Source of the DNA: Amia ocellicauda
Lineage: Eukaryota; Chordata; Actinopteri; Amiiformes; Amiidae
Length of the DNA stretch: 64,000 bases
Assembly: GCF_036373705.1 (NCBI RefSeq)
Contig: NC_089855.1
Coordinates: 35,023,219-35,087,218, forward strand
Reading direction: 5' to 3'
Notes under the pieces: generated by a model
The model's database searches: none
The model's input: only the letters and a program-made list of their open reading frames with translations
What the model was told of the DNA's origin: nothing
Shown: positions 44,640 to 62,295 of the stretch, piece after piece
How the letters are laid out: the number at the start of each line of letters is the position of its first letter
Position numbering within the stretch: position 1 is the first letter of the stretch
Position numbers and translations under genes: made by a program

Positions 44640-45025
44640 TATTTCATTTTCTGCCATCAGGTCCCTGTCCTTGGTGGCCACTAGGCACACACCACCGTAC
44701 TAGCGAGGAGTATGGCTGGGGCAAGACCAGCAACAGCAATTGCACAAGAATTAGGCCAAACCGAACCCAACCTCCAACCGAGGCAATAAGGGTATCCACG
44801 CTTAGCACTCATAATGTTGATTTTATTTCCCCTATGCCCCCTCTCCCTTAGCTCTTAACGATGACTTCACATCTTGTCTGCACTTATTAGCTTCTACAAT
44901 CTAGGATGTTGGACTTGTATTGTTTACTGTATATTTCCTATACACATAAATTGGAATTTGTAAATTTGCACTATGCTTGGAATTGCACTTTGTATTGCTC
45001 TTATATTTTGCAAGTCACCCTGCTA

Positions 45026-45078
<53 letters not shown>

Positions 45079-45079
45079 C
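44640..45079 (+). repeat. L2-type LINE/SINE 3' end with (TAA)n tail
   Basis: AATTGCACTTTGTATTGCTC, then TTGCAAGTCACC and CTGCTAAATAATAATAAT. The final (TAA)n runs about 45030-45076. It is the same tail family as 9441-9540 and 31850-31897, with part of the GGATAAGGGCG word deleted. Confidence 0.65.
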
Positions 45080-46369
45080 AGCCTGGTGCCCATACCTCAA
45101 AATGCTCATATCATACGTCTCGAACCAGATTGGATTTGTGTGTGTTTCTGTTTGTGTGTGTGTGTGTGTGTGCCAGATCAGCCTTGTCAAGGCACAAGTG
45201 TGGGTGGGGACGGGATCATCATTCTGCAATGTCCTAACTAACCTCCTCCCTCTTCTGTTGAACCACCACCACCACCCCACCCATGCCTTGGGGCCCCTGA
45301 TGACTGAACCCCCAAAACACCTGCTCAATGATTTTTTGTGCTTTTCCTCACAGCCTTGAAGTCCCCTGCATGAGGAGGATCTTTTGTTTGGCTGTACTTC
45401 CCCATTATCCATGCAAAGGGTTACAATAAAACACCTGATGACAGTATATCCCTTAAGGTCTCCGTATTGCTTCCGGGGACAGTGTGGGGGGACAGTGTCT
45501 CAGCTTCACAGGCCCCTCTCTTCACTTCTGTCAGGGATGAGCGCTAACCAAGGTCGCGTTCACGTATCCCACAGCTTGCTGCCCTGGATGCGTCTTGCTG
45601 CGCTATGTCTGACGTCACACGCAGCAGATTGAAGAACGCATTTCTGCGCAGACCCTGCAGAAATCGATGCGATTGGATGACTTGATTTTGTATTAGTTTT
45701 ATATTATTTGAGTTTTTATTTAAAACATGGGAATCATGCTTTATTGTGCATCATAGATTTACATTATAGTTGTTAAAATAATTGATGTAATTATTTAATA
45801 AAGCATTGACAATGCTAAAGCTTCGATCTAGAATTCTATATCTATGGTGCTGACAATGCGGCTTCATTGTGTGATGATAAGTTGTCGTTCACCTCCGCTA
45901 ACTAGGGGGCAGCAGTAATTTTAATTTATCTTAACATGTCCCTCTTGATCTCTGCATCGTCTCACAGCCACAGCTAGCCTCGTGCAGCAACTTTTCTGAG
46001 ATGTGCTGGGCTGCGGAGATTCTGCACAGATTTCTGTGGGTGGGTAGTGGGAGTGTGCATATGTGTGTGAGTGTGTGTCTGTATGTGTTGCATGGCAATG
46101 ACAATACGAGTCACTCTTAAACACGAGCTTCCTGACTGCATCAGGTCACTGTGAAAACAAGGCCAGTGTGTCCAGTGGGGCGGTGTGGCTGCTGGGGGTA
46201 GGTGTTCATTGTGCTCCTCCTGTTACTGACCCTGTGACTGGGGGTTCTCCATTGGCTGCAGTTCTGTTTGACTCTGACCTCCAGTCCTGACACTGTGGGG
46301 CCACAGCCTCCTCCAAGACATCAGTAAGTAGGTTTTCATTGGGAGTTTCAAAGGGAAGTGATGAAGTGG
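45080..46369. other. No gene recognised
   Basis: (GT)n at 45150-45170 and a (CCA)n patch near 45264. A CpG-containing stretch occurs at 45538-45625. Open frames do not resemble proteins. Confidence 0.35.
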
Positions 46370-46620
46370 TATAGGGGTCTCCAGCCCTGGTCCCTGATGA
46401 CTACAGTCCAGTCCAGTACAGCAGGCTCTCCAGCGACACAGTCCAGTTCAGTCCAGTACAGTACAGCAGGGTCCCCAGCCCTGGTCCTGTAGAGACACAG
46501 TCCAGTCCAGTACAGCAGGGTCTACAGCCCTGGTCCTGTAGAGACACAGTCCAGTCCAGTACAGCAGGGTCTACAGCCCTGGACCTTAAGGGCTACAGTC
46601 CAGTTCCTTCTGGTGACATT
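46370..46620. repeat. Minisatellite, 49-bp unit, about five copies
   Basis: TACAGCAGG recurs at 46417, 46462, 46511 and 46560 (steps 45, 49, 49). The unit includes CTACAGCCCTGGTCCTGTAG and GACACAGTCCAGTCCAG. It lies just downstream of the MBLAC1 stop codon, and a single reverse-complement unit sits in the TM4SF gene. Confidence 0.88.
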
Positions 46621-46796
46621 ACATAACCATCTATTGACTGATCTATTCTAGATCAACATTAACTTCAGGCACTAGTTGCAGACACCTATAAAGCTGTTCT
46701 GGGGACTCCCCAGGACCAGGGCTGAGGTGATGGGAGACTGGTGTAGGCAGGTAGGCTCAGCCAGAATGCACTGTCCCCCATTCCCCCCCACTCAGC

Positions 46797-48258
46797 TCAG
46801 GGCCGGGGATCCCTGTACACCCTAAAGGGCGGCCCGTGTCCCGGGATGATGACATCAGTGGACTCCAGTGCTGCCCGACGGCTGCGTTCCTGCAGGGAGG
46901 GGTTCTCGCTCAGCTCCCGCCAGCCGGGCTCATCTGCACACCGCTCAAACAGGTCCCCCGCCACCAGCACCGTACCAAGCGAGGTCCCGTCCACACGCAC
47001 ACTCACATCGCTGCCCGTGTGCCCCGGGGTGGGCATGATCAAAACCTGCTGGGCAGAGAGTGGTACTGCATTCAACCATTTGCCTTGGATAAGGATGTCT
47101 GCTAAGAAATAATAATTACACTTTTATTTAATTTATGTCTTAGCAGATGCTGTTACCCAGAGATGTCCTTATTATATTGTTGTGTATCTGTAATACACTA
47201 CATTGCACCTAACTACACTACAATACACTTAAAGGGGAACTCCACCAAAAATCCATAATTTCTCAGGTTATTCTATCAATAGAAACATATTCTGTGGAGT
47301 GTGCTTATCATGCCCAGCTCATTCTATGTACCAGAAATCAGAGATTGAGACATCAGCCATGACATCACATGGGTCTTAACTCTGGAGCTGCTTTGCTGGA
47401 AGTCAAAGGGGATAATCAGAAAAGTCACAAAAATCTTTAAAAACTAACATTTTATGCACGTTCAATGGCCCCTTCACCCTATTTTTCTGAAAGAACCAAT
47501 GGTTTGTATTCACAAAAAGTTTATTTCATCACCCAGAACTGTTGTTATTATTTTACATGATTTTATTTGAGGGACTGCCATGTAGGCTACAGTGGTGTGC
47601 GAACTGTGCACTCGCGGTCTCCAAAGGGGAATCCCGGCCCTTAGTTTTGATCTGACTGCTGGCAGAAGTGAGAAGACTGAAGAGTAACAATTTTTTTTGA
47701 CTGAACACCAGCTTGCTCTCAATGCCATAGCTTCAAAAAATGTAGTTACTCTTCTTCAAATACTCACCTTTCCACACTTCCTTCAGCCCCCCCCCACACA
47801 CAAACACAACCCACAGAAAATACCTAGAGCCCCTCACTCACGTGCGGGTCGATAGGGTAGGGCCGCCCCTGGGCTAGTTCGGTGCAGAGGTACCGGTCCC
47901 CCTGGCACACATCAAAGCCCACGGCCAGGGTTGCGCTGGGGAACAATCCCAGATTGCCCACGTGGTCGGAGTGTCCGTGGGTACACACCACCCAGCCCAC
48001 ATCCCCCGGGCCCAGCCCCCGCTGCCCCAGCTGGGCTAGCAGGACATCCCGATCCCAGGGGCCCCCAGTGTCCACAAGCACCTGGTTTCCAGGCCCAGAG
48101 ACAAGGGTGATGGTCCCGTCTGCCCGGGTCGAACCGTCCGGCTGGGGCAGGCAGTAGCCCTCCTTCAGGACCGCTAAGGAGTAGGGCGAGCCGGGGATCT
48201 CAAGGGCCCCCAATGGCTCGGTTCTGATGGAGAAGTGGGTCGGCCAGGCTGAGTCCAT
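46797..48258 (-). CDS. mblac1: Metallo-beta-lactamase domain-containing protein 1
   Basis: Two coding exons: 48258-47842 (139 codons) and 47045-46797, GT-AG intron, phase 0, 221 residues (human 266 as I recall). I start at ATG 48258 (MDSAWPTHFSIRTEPL), since human MBLAC1 begins near RTEPL. The frame further upstream opens only at a TTG. The fold's metal ligands are all present: THGHSDH (HxHxDH) at the end of exon 1, TPGHTGSDVSV, VAGDLFER and IPGHGPPF in exon 2. Family members bind two metal ions and hydrolyse substrates; human MBLAC1 has been reported as a nuclease for histone pre-mRNA 3' ends. It lies downstream of CNPY4 on the same strand, as in mammals. The intron between the metal-ligand motifs is filled with repeats and seems absent from the human coding region. 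Confidence 0.95.
47078..47180. repeat. Two LINE/SINE tails in tail-to-tail orientation
   Basis: TTGCCTTGGATAAGGATGTC then TGCTAAGAAATAAT (plus strand, 47081-47115) is followed by CTTAGCAGATGCTGTTACCC (47137-47156), the same tail on the minus strand. Both are in the MBLAC1 intron. Confidence 0.6.
47224..47760. repeat. MITE-like repeat in MBLAC1 intron
   Basis: Begins CACTTAAAGGGGAACTCCAC, a common terminus of fish DNA-transposon derivatives, and runs through AT-rich text with no coding frame. The right end was not found. Confidence 0.4.
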
Positions 48259-49440
48259 CTCTGGACCCCCCCTCAACCCCTCCTCCTCTCCGTCCCCTGC
48301 CAAGACTCTAACGGTATCCTTTCTCTCTTTGTGTTTCTCTCACACTGTCTCCCTCTATATTTCAGTCACTGTGATTCTCAGTCTTGTTTGCTCTTTTCGT
48401 TTCTCTCTGTCTGTTTTATCTCTCTGTTTCTGTCTCACGTCTCTCTCTCTTGGTTTCTCTGTCTGTTGACCCCAGGCTGCAGTGGAGCGTCTCCTGTGCA
48501 CAGAAGAAAAAGGAAAAACAACAGTGAAATGCTGATTCAACACAATATTCACACTGACATTCACACACAGATGTATTCTGATACACACACGTACACGGAT
48601 ACACACAGACACTACAATATAATTTAAACTAATACACACTGTGATTTATTATATTTTCGACGGAAAAAAATAATCGGGCCCTTACGTCAGCCAACTCTTA
48701 CGATTAGTGACGTTTTCAAAATTGCGATACAACAAGATATCGGTATCTCAATATCAGTGCAACAGGCGGGGCAACAGACACACGTGTTTGCAGGATCGTA
48801 AATAACAGCAGTCCATATAGTTTAACGCACACTGCAACTAATATGGTTCACCGCTCACCCAATCGGACACGTATGTCTTACTAAAGTACCTAGACTTTGA
48901 GGTCAGACTTGACTGCAGTTTCACCTCCGCACAGTACAGCCAGTTTGCGGATGTTTTCAAAATAAAGGCTGTCATCGCCGTCTCGGCAATCGACTCGTTC
49001 CCCCTGATTGGACGGGAAGACGAGCAGGACCTTTCCGCTGATCTCCAACTAAAACTATACGATGCAGCTTCTTTGTCGTCGTCTGTCTTCTGGTGGACAC
49101 TGCAGAAACTGCGGGTAGCTAAAATTGCCATTGCGTGCTCAGTGCGCAGGTGTGTGACGTGCTTCAATAATGACCAATAATAATAATAATAATAATAATA
49201 AAATAAAGCAAACCAGACTGCAACGGCAGAGTTTAGGCCAGCAACACATGCCCTGAAAAAACTATTGTAGACCCATCTGGACAAAAAGACTCAGGACGGA
49301 TCTTTCTATGTCACACAACTGCTGGAATCTGGCCCTTACCTACTGTACTTGACTACTCCAAGTTCACCGGTCTTCAAAAAGTCACTGTTCAAATCTGCTT
49401 GCACCACCACCAGAAAAAAATTAAACAGCAAACTAGGATT
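48259..49440. promoter_or_regulatory. MBLAC1 upstream region
   Basis: Presumed 5' UTR and promoter of MBLAC1 (minus strand). A possible acceptor CTTGGCAG lies at about 48297-48304. 48960-49150 is CpG-richer, with an inverted CCAAT box (CTGATTGGACG, about 49009). A (TAA)n tract at 49178-49203 and CA/CT tracts at 48330-48610 fill the rest. TSS unknown. Confidence 0.35.
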
Positions 49441-50568
49441 TTAGTTTAATTTGTTTATTTATTAAAAGTTTATAACAAGACAAAAAAAAATACAAAAGAA
49501 ATAAAAATACAAAATGAGCCGAGTTGCATAACCAAGTGTTGGGACAGCAGCCTGTAAAAAAGGTTTCAAGGTGTTCGATAGGTGTGCCGACATGGCAACT
49601 GTACGGTGTTCCCCACCCCCAAGTCTGTGCTGTGACAGTGCCATTTGCGGAGTTGTATTGTACAGGAACTGTGTTGTCTGTGACTGGGCAGAGTCAGGAC
49701 TGTGCAATGCTGAGTGTGTCTGTATCTGTTCAATCCCATCAATACTGTTAGGAACATTGTAATCAAGGCTCCCCCTTCACAACAGCCTCCCACCACCCCG
49801 CCACCAGCCCCCTCCCAACACACCTGGAAGCGCAGAGCAGACAAAACCTTCCGAAACCCTACACAGTAATAAAATACGGCCAGCCTGAGAATCGGGGTGG
49901 CCCAAGGAGGCAAGGCGGCGGGGCACCAGGCTCGACAGGAGTTTGTGTAAACACATAGAAGAGAAGATGCATCTGAAGCCACTGCTGAAGCATAGTCTGC
50001 AGGGGAGCGGCTGGTCCAGGTGGGTCACTGGCGCTGGATCGTGGGGGATTTGGTTTATACTGTCTGCTGCACTGTAGCAGGGCTGAAAAGCAGCTCAATT
50101 GAGAATATGTCCTTGCACTGCACTGCGAAATAGTGTACTGGACTGTACTACTCTCAACTGCACTCATCTGTTTAATACTTCGATATAATGTACTTAATTA
50201 ATTGAATTACACTATACTGCACTGTACTTGAGTGGACTACACTATACTGTGCTGTACTGCGGTGTATTGCACTGTAATGGCCTGTAGTGACCTATACTGT
50301 CCTTGACCTATACATTATTGCCTGTAAGTTAAATATATTGATTGTATTGATGTCAATTGACTGATTCCTGACACTTTCTATAAATGTGACTGCAGCAGAA
50401 TCTTTACATGGACTATAATAACCAGAGCCTGGACTGTCCTGTCCCAGTAGCCAGGTTTCTGCAGACATGGGGACCATGCCCAGTCCACTCTCCCGTTCCT
50501 CGGATCTTACTCGAAAACAAAGTCTAAAGCTCTGTCCGTTCGTCCGGCCATCCAACCAACCATCCACC
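49441..50568 (-). other. Probable CNPY4 3' UTR
   Basis: Follows the CNPY4 stop. A minus-strand AATAAA (within TTTATTTATTAAAAG, 49453-49467) could be its poly(A) signal, giving a 1.1-kb 3' UTR. 50095-50290 has a degenerate tandem repeat of ACTGTACTGCACT-type words. No open frame of note. Confidence 0.4.
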
Positions 50569-50762
50569 TCAGAGTTCACCAGCATCATGTGGGCTGCCAC
50601 CAGCTGCGCCTCCCACTGTCTCCACTTCTCCCTCGCTCATGCCCTCCTCCTTCTCCACTATCACCCCCTCTTCGCTCACAGTCATTGTCCCTATCCTCTT
50701 CTTCTCCCCCTCTCCCTTCTTCCCCATGTCGCCTTTCCACACTTCCTTCAGGCAGTCTGCAG

Positions 50763-50794
<32 letters not shown>

Positions 50795-51524
50795 TGAATG
50801 CGTATAATTGTATATAGTGGTGAATCATTATAGCTCAGTATAGCATTGTGTGTATTAGTACATCAGTGTGTGTCAGCGTCAATCAATGTATGGATATGTG
50901 TAGAAAGTCTGTCAGTGTGTCTGTGCGCACATCTGGGTGTCCTCACCCTGCTCAGAGCTGTCCAGCACATGTCTCTCACACAGGAAGCTCTCCAAACGTT
51001 GGTCCTGATGGTGGAAATACCATGTCTCCACCAAGTCTTCATACTGCTCCAGCATGGTCTCACACTGCAATACAACACAGTCAATAACACACACATTCAC
51101 AACACAGCCTGCCCCCCCACGGTGGCCAGAATGTTACCTGCTTCTTCATGTCGGAGACCTCCACAGATGGCTCATCCCACAGCTCGTAGGGGAGGCCCAG
51201 CTCCACCTTCACCCCCTTATTCACCAGGTTCTTCAGCGTTGCCATAGTCTCACTTGTGCCCTGGGAGGGAGAGGGAGACAGAGAGATGCTCATTAGTTGA
51301 CACATAGCTACAGACTGACAGAGACAGAGACAGAGAGAATGACTAGTAGACACAGACAAGATGGATGGACGGACGGACCTTGGCGTATCGGAGGCTGCCC
51401 GGCCTCTCGGCGTGTACGCTGTACTGCAGTATCCCCTCGCAGATGTTGTCAACAGCTTCAGCCAGACGCGTCTCCCTAAAAAAGCACACGTACAGAGACA
51501 CGCATGTGCACACAGAGACCCTTC

Positions 51525-51555
<31 letters not shown>

Positions 51556-52598
51556 AAATTCAAATTGCTTTATTGGCATGACAGTTGTAGATTAGTATTG
51601 CCAAAGCATTATCAGGAAAAAAAAAAAATATATATATATATATTATATATGTAACAAACAATGTTATAATATTTAAACATTACAGCCTCAGGAAATACAT
51701 ATATCACTCCCCACCCTCCACCCTCATACAACACAAATGCAAACAGAACATGTTCCCTTCCCCCACCCCTCCCTCAAGCAGGCATGGTGTCTATATACTG
51801 TATCCTGTCCCTCAGGCTGGTGTCACATGCTGTCCCTCAGGCTGTGACATGTGGACACATACTGGGCAGCCAGTGGGGCTGTGTGTCCCTCTCCCAGCAC
51901 AACCAACAGTTTATCTGTGTTTGTCATTTTGGTGAATTGTGGGATGGAGAAAGTGATTTTATTGATAAAATTGTCCATCTCCAACACCCCCACCCACTCC
52001 CACCTCTCTCTCAGCACAGTTCAGAGAGAGGGGTGGGGGTCTCAATCAATACAGTACAGTACCCCCCTTTCTCACTCAGTACAGTCAGTACTCACGAGGT
52101 GTTGTATTTGATCTTGCGTTTGCGTTTCCCAGTGTCCAGGACCTCCCCCAGCTCCAGTACCTCCTTCGACCGGCTTGACCTGTCCAGCACAGCCTGCAGC
52201 TCCACCGTCAGGTACTTACAGACTGTGGGCACACAGACACACTGACCAGCACTGACACACTATAGTGCACACAGACAGACCAACTGACGCACTATAGACC
52301 ACAGACACACACTGACAGTGCATAGACGACACAAACATGGTCCTATACTGACACCAATAACATCTCAGATCCCTGCTGACAATGAGATAATCATGTATCT
52401 GCAAGTCAAGCGCTCGCTCCGACGCGTCTGCAGTTGGTGGGACTCAATGATGGCCAAGTTAGGTGGTCGTCGGGAGTAGAAAGGTGTCTCTACCCGCTTA
52501 CCTTCGCATTTATTCGGCAGCCGCTCCCCCTCCTCCCCCTGAGCGAAGCTGGAGAGGTACAGCACGGCCATCATAACAAACCCCGGCATTATGGGCAT
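50569..52598 (-). CDS. cnpy4: Canopy homolog 4
   Basis: Six coding exons, minus strand: 52598-52502, 52222-52096, 51475-51379, 51260-51138, 51064-50947 and 50756-50569. All introns are GT-AG and phases close to a 249-residue protein (human 248). Residues 1-20 ([20 protein letters not shown]) are a signal peptide. The saposin-like canopy domain follows, with six cysteines in the family order (KCEVCK, NICEGI, KQCETM, FLCERH, DDCLKE). Conserved text includes TETMATLKN-like, [17 protein letters not shown] and TWYFHHQDQ. The tail is rich in Glu and Lys, without a KDEL end. Canopy proteins work in the ER; CNPY3 and CNPY4 assist Toll-like receptor folding and surface display. Head to head with TAF6. 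A LINE 3' end sits in the intron between coding exons 2 and 3. Confidence 0.96.
51556..52020 (-). mobile_element. 3' end of a non-LTR retrotransposon in a CNPY4 intron
   Basis: It starts CAAATTCAAATTGCTTTATT next to a (CT)n tract. On the minus strand this is an AATAAAG-containing tail ending in TTTGAATTTG. Further on, frames 51823-52017 give [20 protein letters not shown]-type text, the C-terminus of the same protein family as the larger copy at 57676-59462. 5'-truncated and dead. Confidence 0.75.
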
Positions 52599-53154
52599 TT
52601 TAATCTTGTCTATAACCTACTGATTTGGGGTATTAGAGCCACATCAACATTTTTGCAATAGGAGCCTCGCAGGTTGGGGAACCGAGCATGCGCACTAGCT
52701 TAAGTGTAGCAATTGAGAGGGGCACGGAGTCTGCGCAGTGGTGAACCAGACCAGTTCAGCCAAAGTTCGAGCATATCGATCAGGTCCTGGAAGCAGAAAA
52801 TAAGCTATACCTCAAAGTAAATAATTAAATATACATACAAAATAACATGTTATACATTTTAACTTATTATTGCCTTTTATTAACAGTATACCAGCCGTAA
52901 TAGGTTATAATCCGCTCATTTCTTGTGTTTTAACTAAACAAATAACATTGGGAATATTGGTTATCTGCAAGGACCTGGAGGTGCCTCGCTCAACAGAGCA
53001 AGATGGCGGATTTTCAGAAAAAAGGGTCGGAGCTCGAGGTGTAATAACAATAACTAAAATAAATAAAAAATAAATACATGCACGAACACAAGCTGACGTT
53101 GGAGTCACCTTGGCGTTCGCCACACGTTGTGTTTTTCCTTTTGTCGTAACGACG
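52599..53154. promoter_or_regulatory. CNPY4/TAF6 bidirectional promoter and TAF6 5' UTR exon
   Basis: Only about 0.5 kb separates the CNPY4 start codon from the putative non-coding first exon of TAF6. An NRF1-like GCATGCGCA lies at 52686-52694 and a YY1-like AAGATGGCGGA at 53000-53010. There is no TATA box. A good donor, GACG|GTAAGC, at 53154/53155 fits a TAF6 leader exon spliced to the acceptor at 53899 (CCCCCCAG). A housekeeping pair sharing a promoter is inferred from this arrangement. Confidence 0.5.
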
Positions 53155-53547
53155 GTAAGCAATGTTTAATTGGTTTCGCGAATTGTACGTTTATTACTAT
53201 TTTGTGTGTGGTGACGAACCTCTGGAAAACTCCAATTCACGGGAACAGAAAACGAGACACTATGTTTAATGTGTTGGTAGCCGTATCTCAGTGCGCCGTG
53301 TTCACCAAACATTTACACACAAGTCTCCAAGTCTGTGCATTGAGTGGCAGAGAGTACCGTTGACATGAAGTCTGGATATAACACGGTGGCGGTGTTGTTT
53401 TGAATGACATAAAACCGCGGGAAAGGTTATTTTTGAACACACAACTATTAACCCGAACCACAAAGCAAATAGAGAAAAGGCAATGTTTTGTTTGCCGGCT
53501 TTGGGGGTTGTTTTTGTCCATTGACGATTCCTCCCGGCGTTAAGTGT

Positions 53548-53660
53548 GGTGCTCACAAACGCTGTGCTAATGTTAACACCGGGCACAGGGCTTGCATGTC
53601 AAGAATGATGCTCCCTATCGTTGTGCTAATGTTGACACCGGACACAGGACTCGTAATGAG
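53548..53660 (+). repeat. 60-bp imperfect tandem duplication in TAF6 intron 1
   Basis: TGTGCTAATGTTAACACCGG at 53563 and TGTGCTAATGTTGACACCGG at 53622, with GCACAGGGCTTG/ACACAGGACTCG after each. Two diverged copies about 60 bp apart. Confidence 0.75.
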
Positions 53661-53903
53661 AGTTACTGTGACTGTGTGGTGAGAGAAACGCCGAAGCGAA
53701 ATACTGTCGTGATCACATAGGCACAGTAGTGTAGTGCAGTTCACACGGGTCAGGGGTGTAAGCAGACTGTGATCTAATGTGACATATTTATGAGGGTGAC
53801 CGTGATCTAGTTCTCATCTCATCCAGTGCTGTACCTGTCACCCCCGCCCCACCCCTCCTTTTCTGTCTCTCCCCACCTCTCTCCCACTCGGCCCCCCAGA
53901 GAG

Positions 53904-61365
<7,462 letters not shown>

Positions 61366-62295
61366 GAGATGGAGTGGGAGGGAGAGGGAGAGAAAGGGGA
61401 TGGAAGGAGAGAGGGGGAGGGAGGTGCCTGCCAAGGTATTTGTATTTAAAATGAGAGGGGGAGCAGTAATGGAAGACTCGGGGGTGAGTAGTACTAACCA
61501 AAGTGCTCATATTGAGAGAGGAAGGGAGGATGAGTCTCTTACAGCGAGGGAAATGCAACGCATAGGATGGGGGAGAAGGGAGGAGGGTGAAGTGGAGGGA
61601 GGTGGTACCAGCCACACTGAGAGAGGGGGAAGGGGGAGGTTGTGTATTGACAGAGAAGTGGAGGAGGAGGAGGAGGAAGGAAAGGGGAGGAGAATAGGGT
61701 GTCAGTCTTAAAGTCACATTGCTCATATTGAGAGGGAAGGGAGAACAGAGAGACCCAGTGTCAGGTTACAAGCAGCGGATTGATAATAAAAATAATAAAT
61801 ATTTATTGTTTTAGAATCTGTCATTTACACACACACACACACACACACAAGATGTTCTTGTTGCATTATCTTTTAAGATGGTGATCATTATTATTATTGT
61901 TGTTATTAATATTATTAGTATTGATGTAATTGTAGTTGTAAATCGCAGGAAGTCAGTTAAATTTGAAACTCAAACGGGTTAAAACATGGTGGCCAACTTC
62001 TGGCAGAATCAGCCAGGAAGTCTCTGAGTGTCCCCCTCTCTCTCTCTCTCCCCGCCCTGCTCCCTGGTTCTGAGGAATTGGACTCTCTGGTGTTGGCTGG
62101 ATGGGCTCTGTGCTTGGGGGGAGTGTTTTGTGTGTGTTGGCACAGTAGGGTGTGGGGGAGTGGGCACAATGGACTGACCCAATACCCCACACAGCTGCCC
62201 CCCCCCTCTCTCGGCATTCTGCCTTGTTCCTATTGTCATGAAAGTCACTGTGTCCTTTTTTTATATGCTATAATAAAAGTTTTTTTTTAATTATT
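61366..62295 (+). other. TAF6 3' UTR
   Basis: Purine-rich sequence (GGGAGAGGGAG-type, 61366-61745) follows the stop. AATAAA at 62272-62277 is the likely poly(A) signal, giving a UTR of about 0.93 kb. An earlier AATAAA-like cluster lies at 61785-61800. (CA)n at 61827-61850. Confidence 0.6.

Noticed and set aside
48259-48303. N-terminal extension of MBLAC1 upstream of ATG 48258
   Set aside because: It opens only at a TTG; the human protein starts near the RTEPL text and a splice acceptor-like CTTGGCAG lies here.
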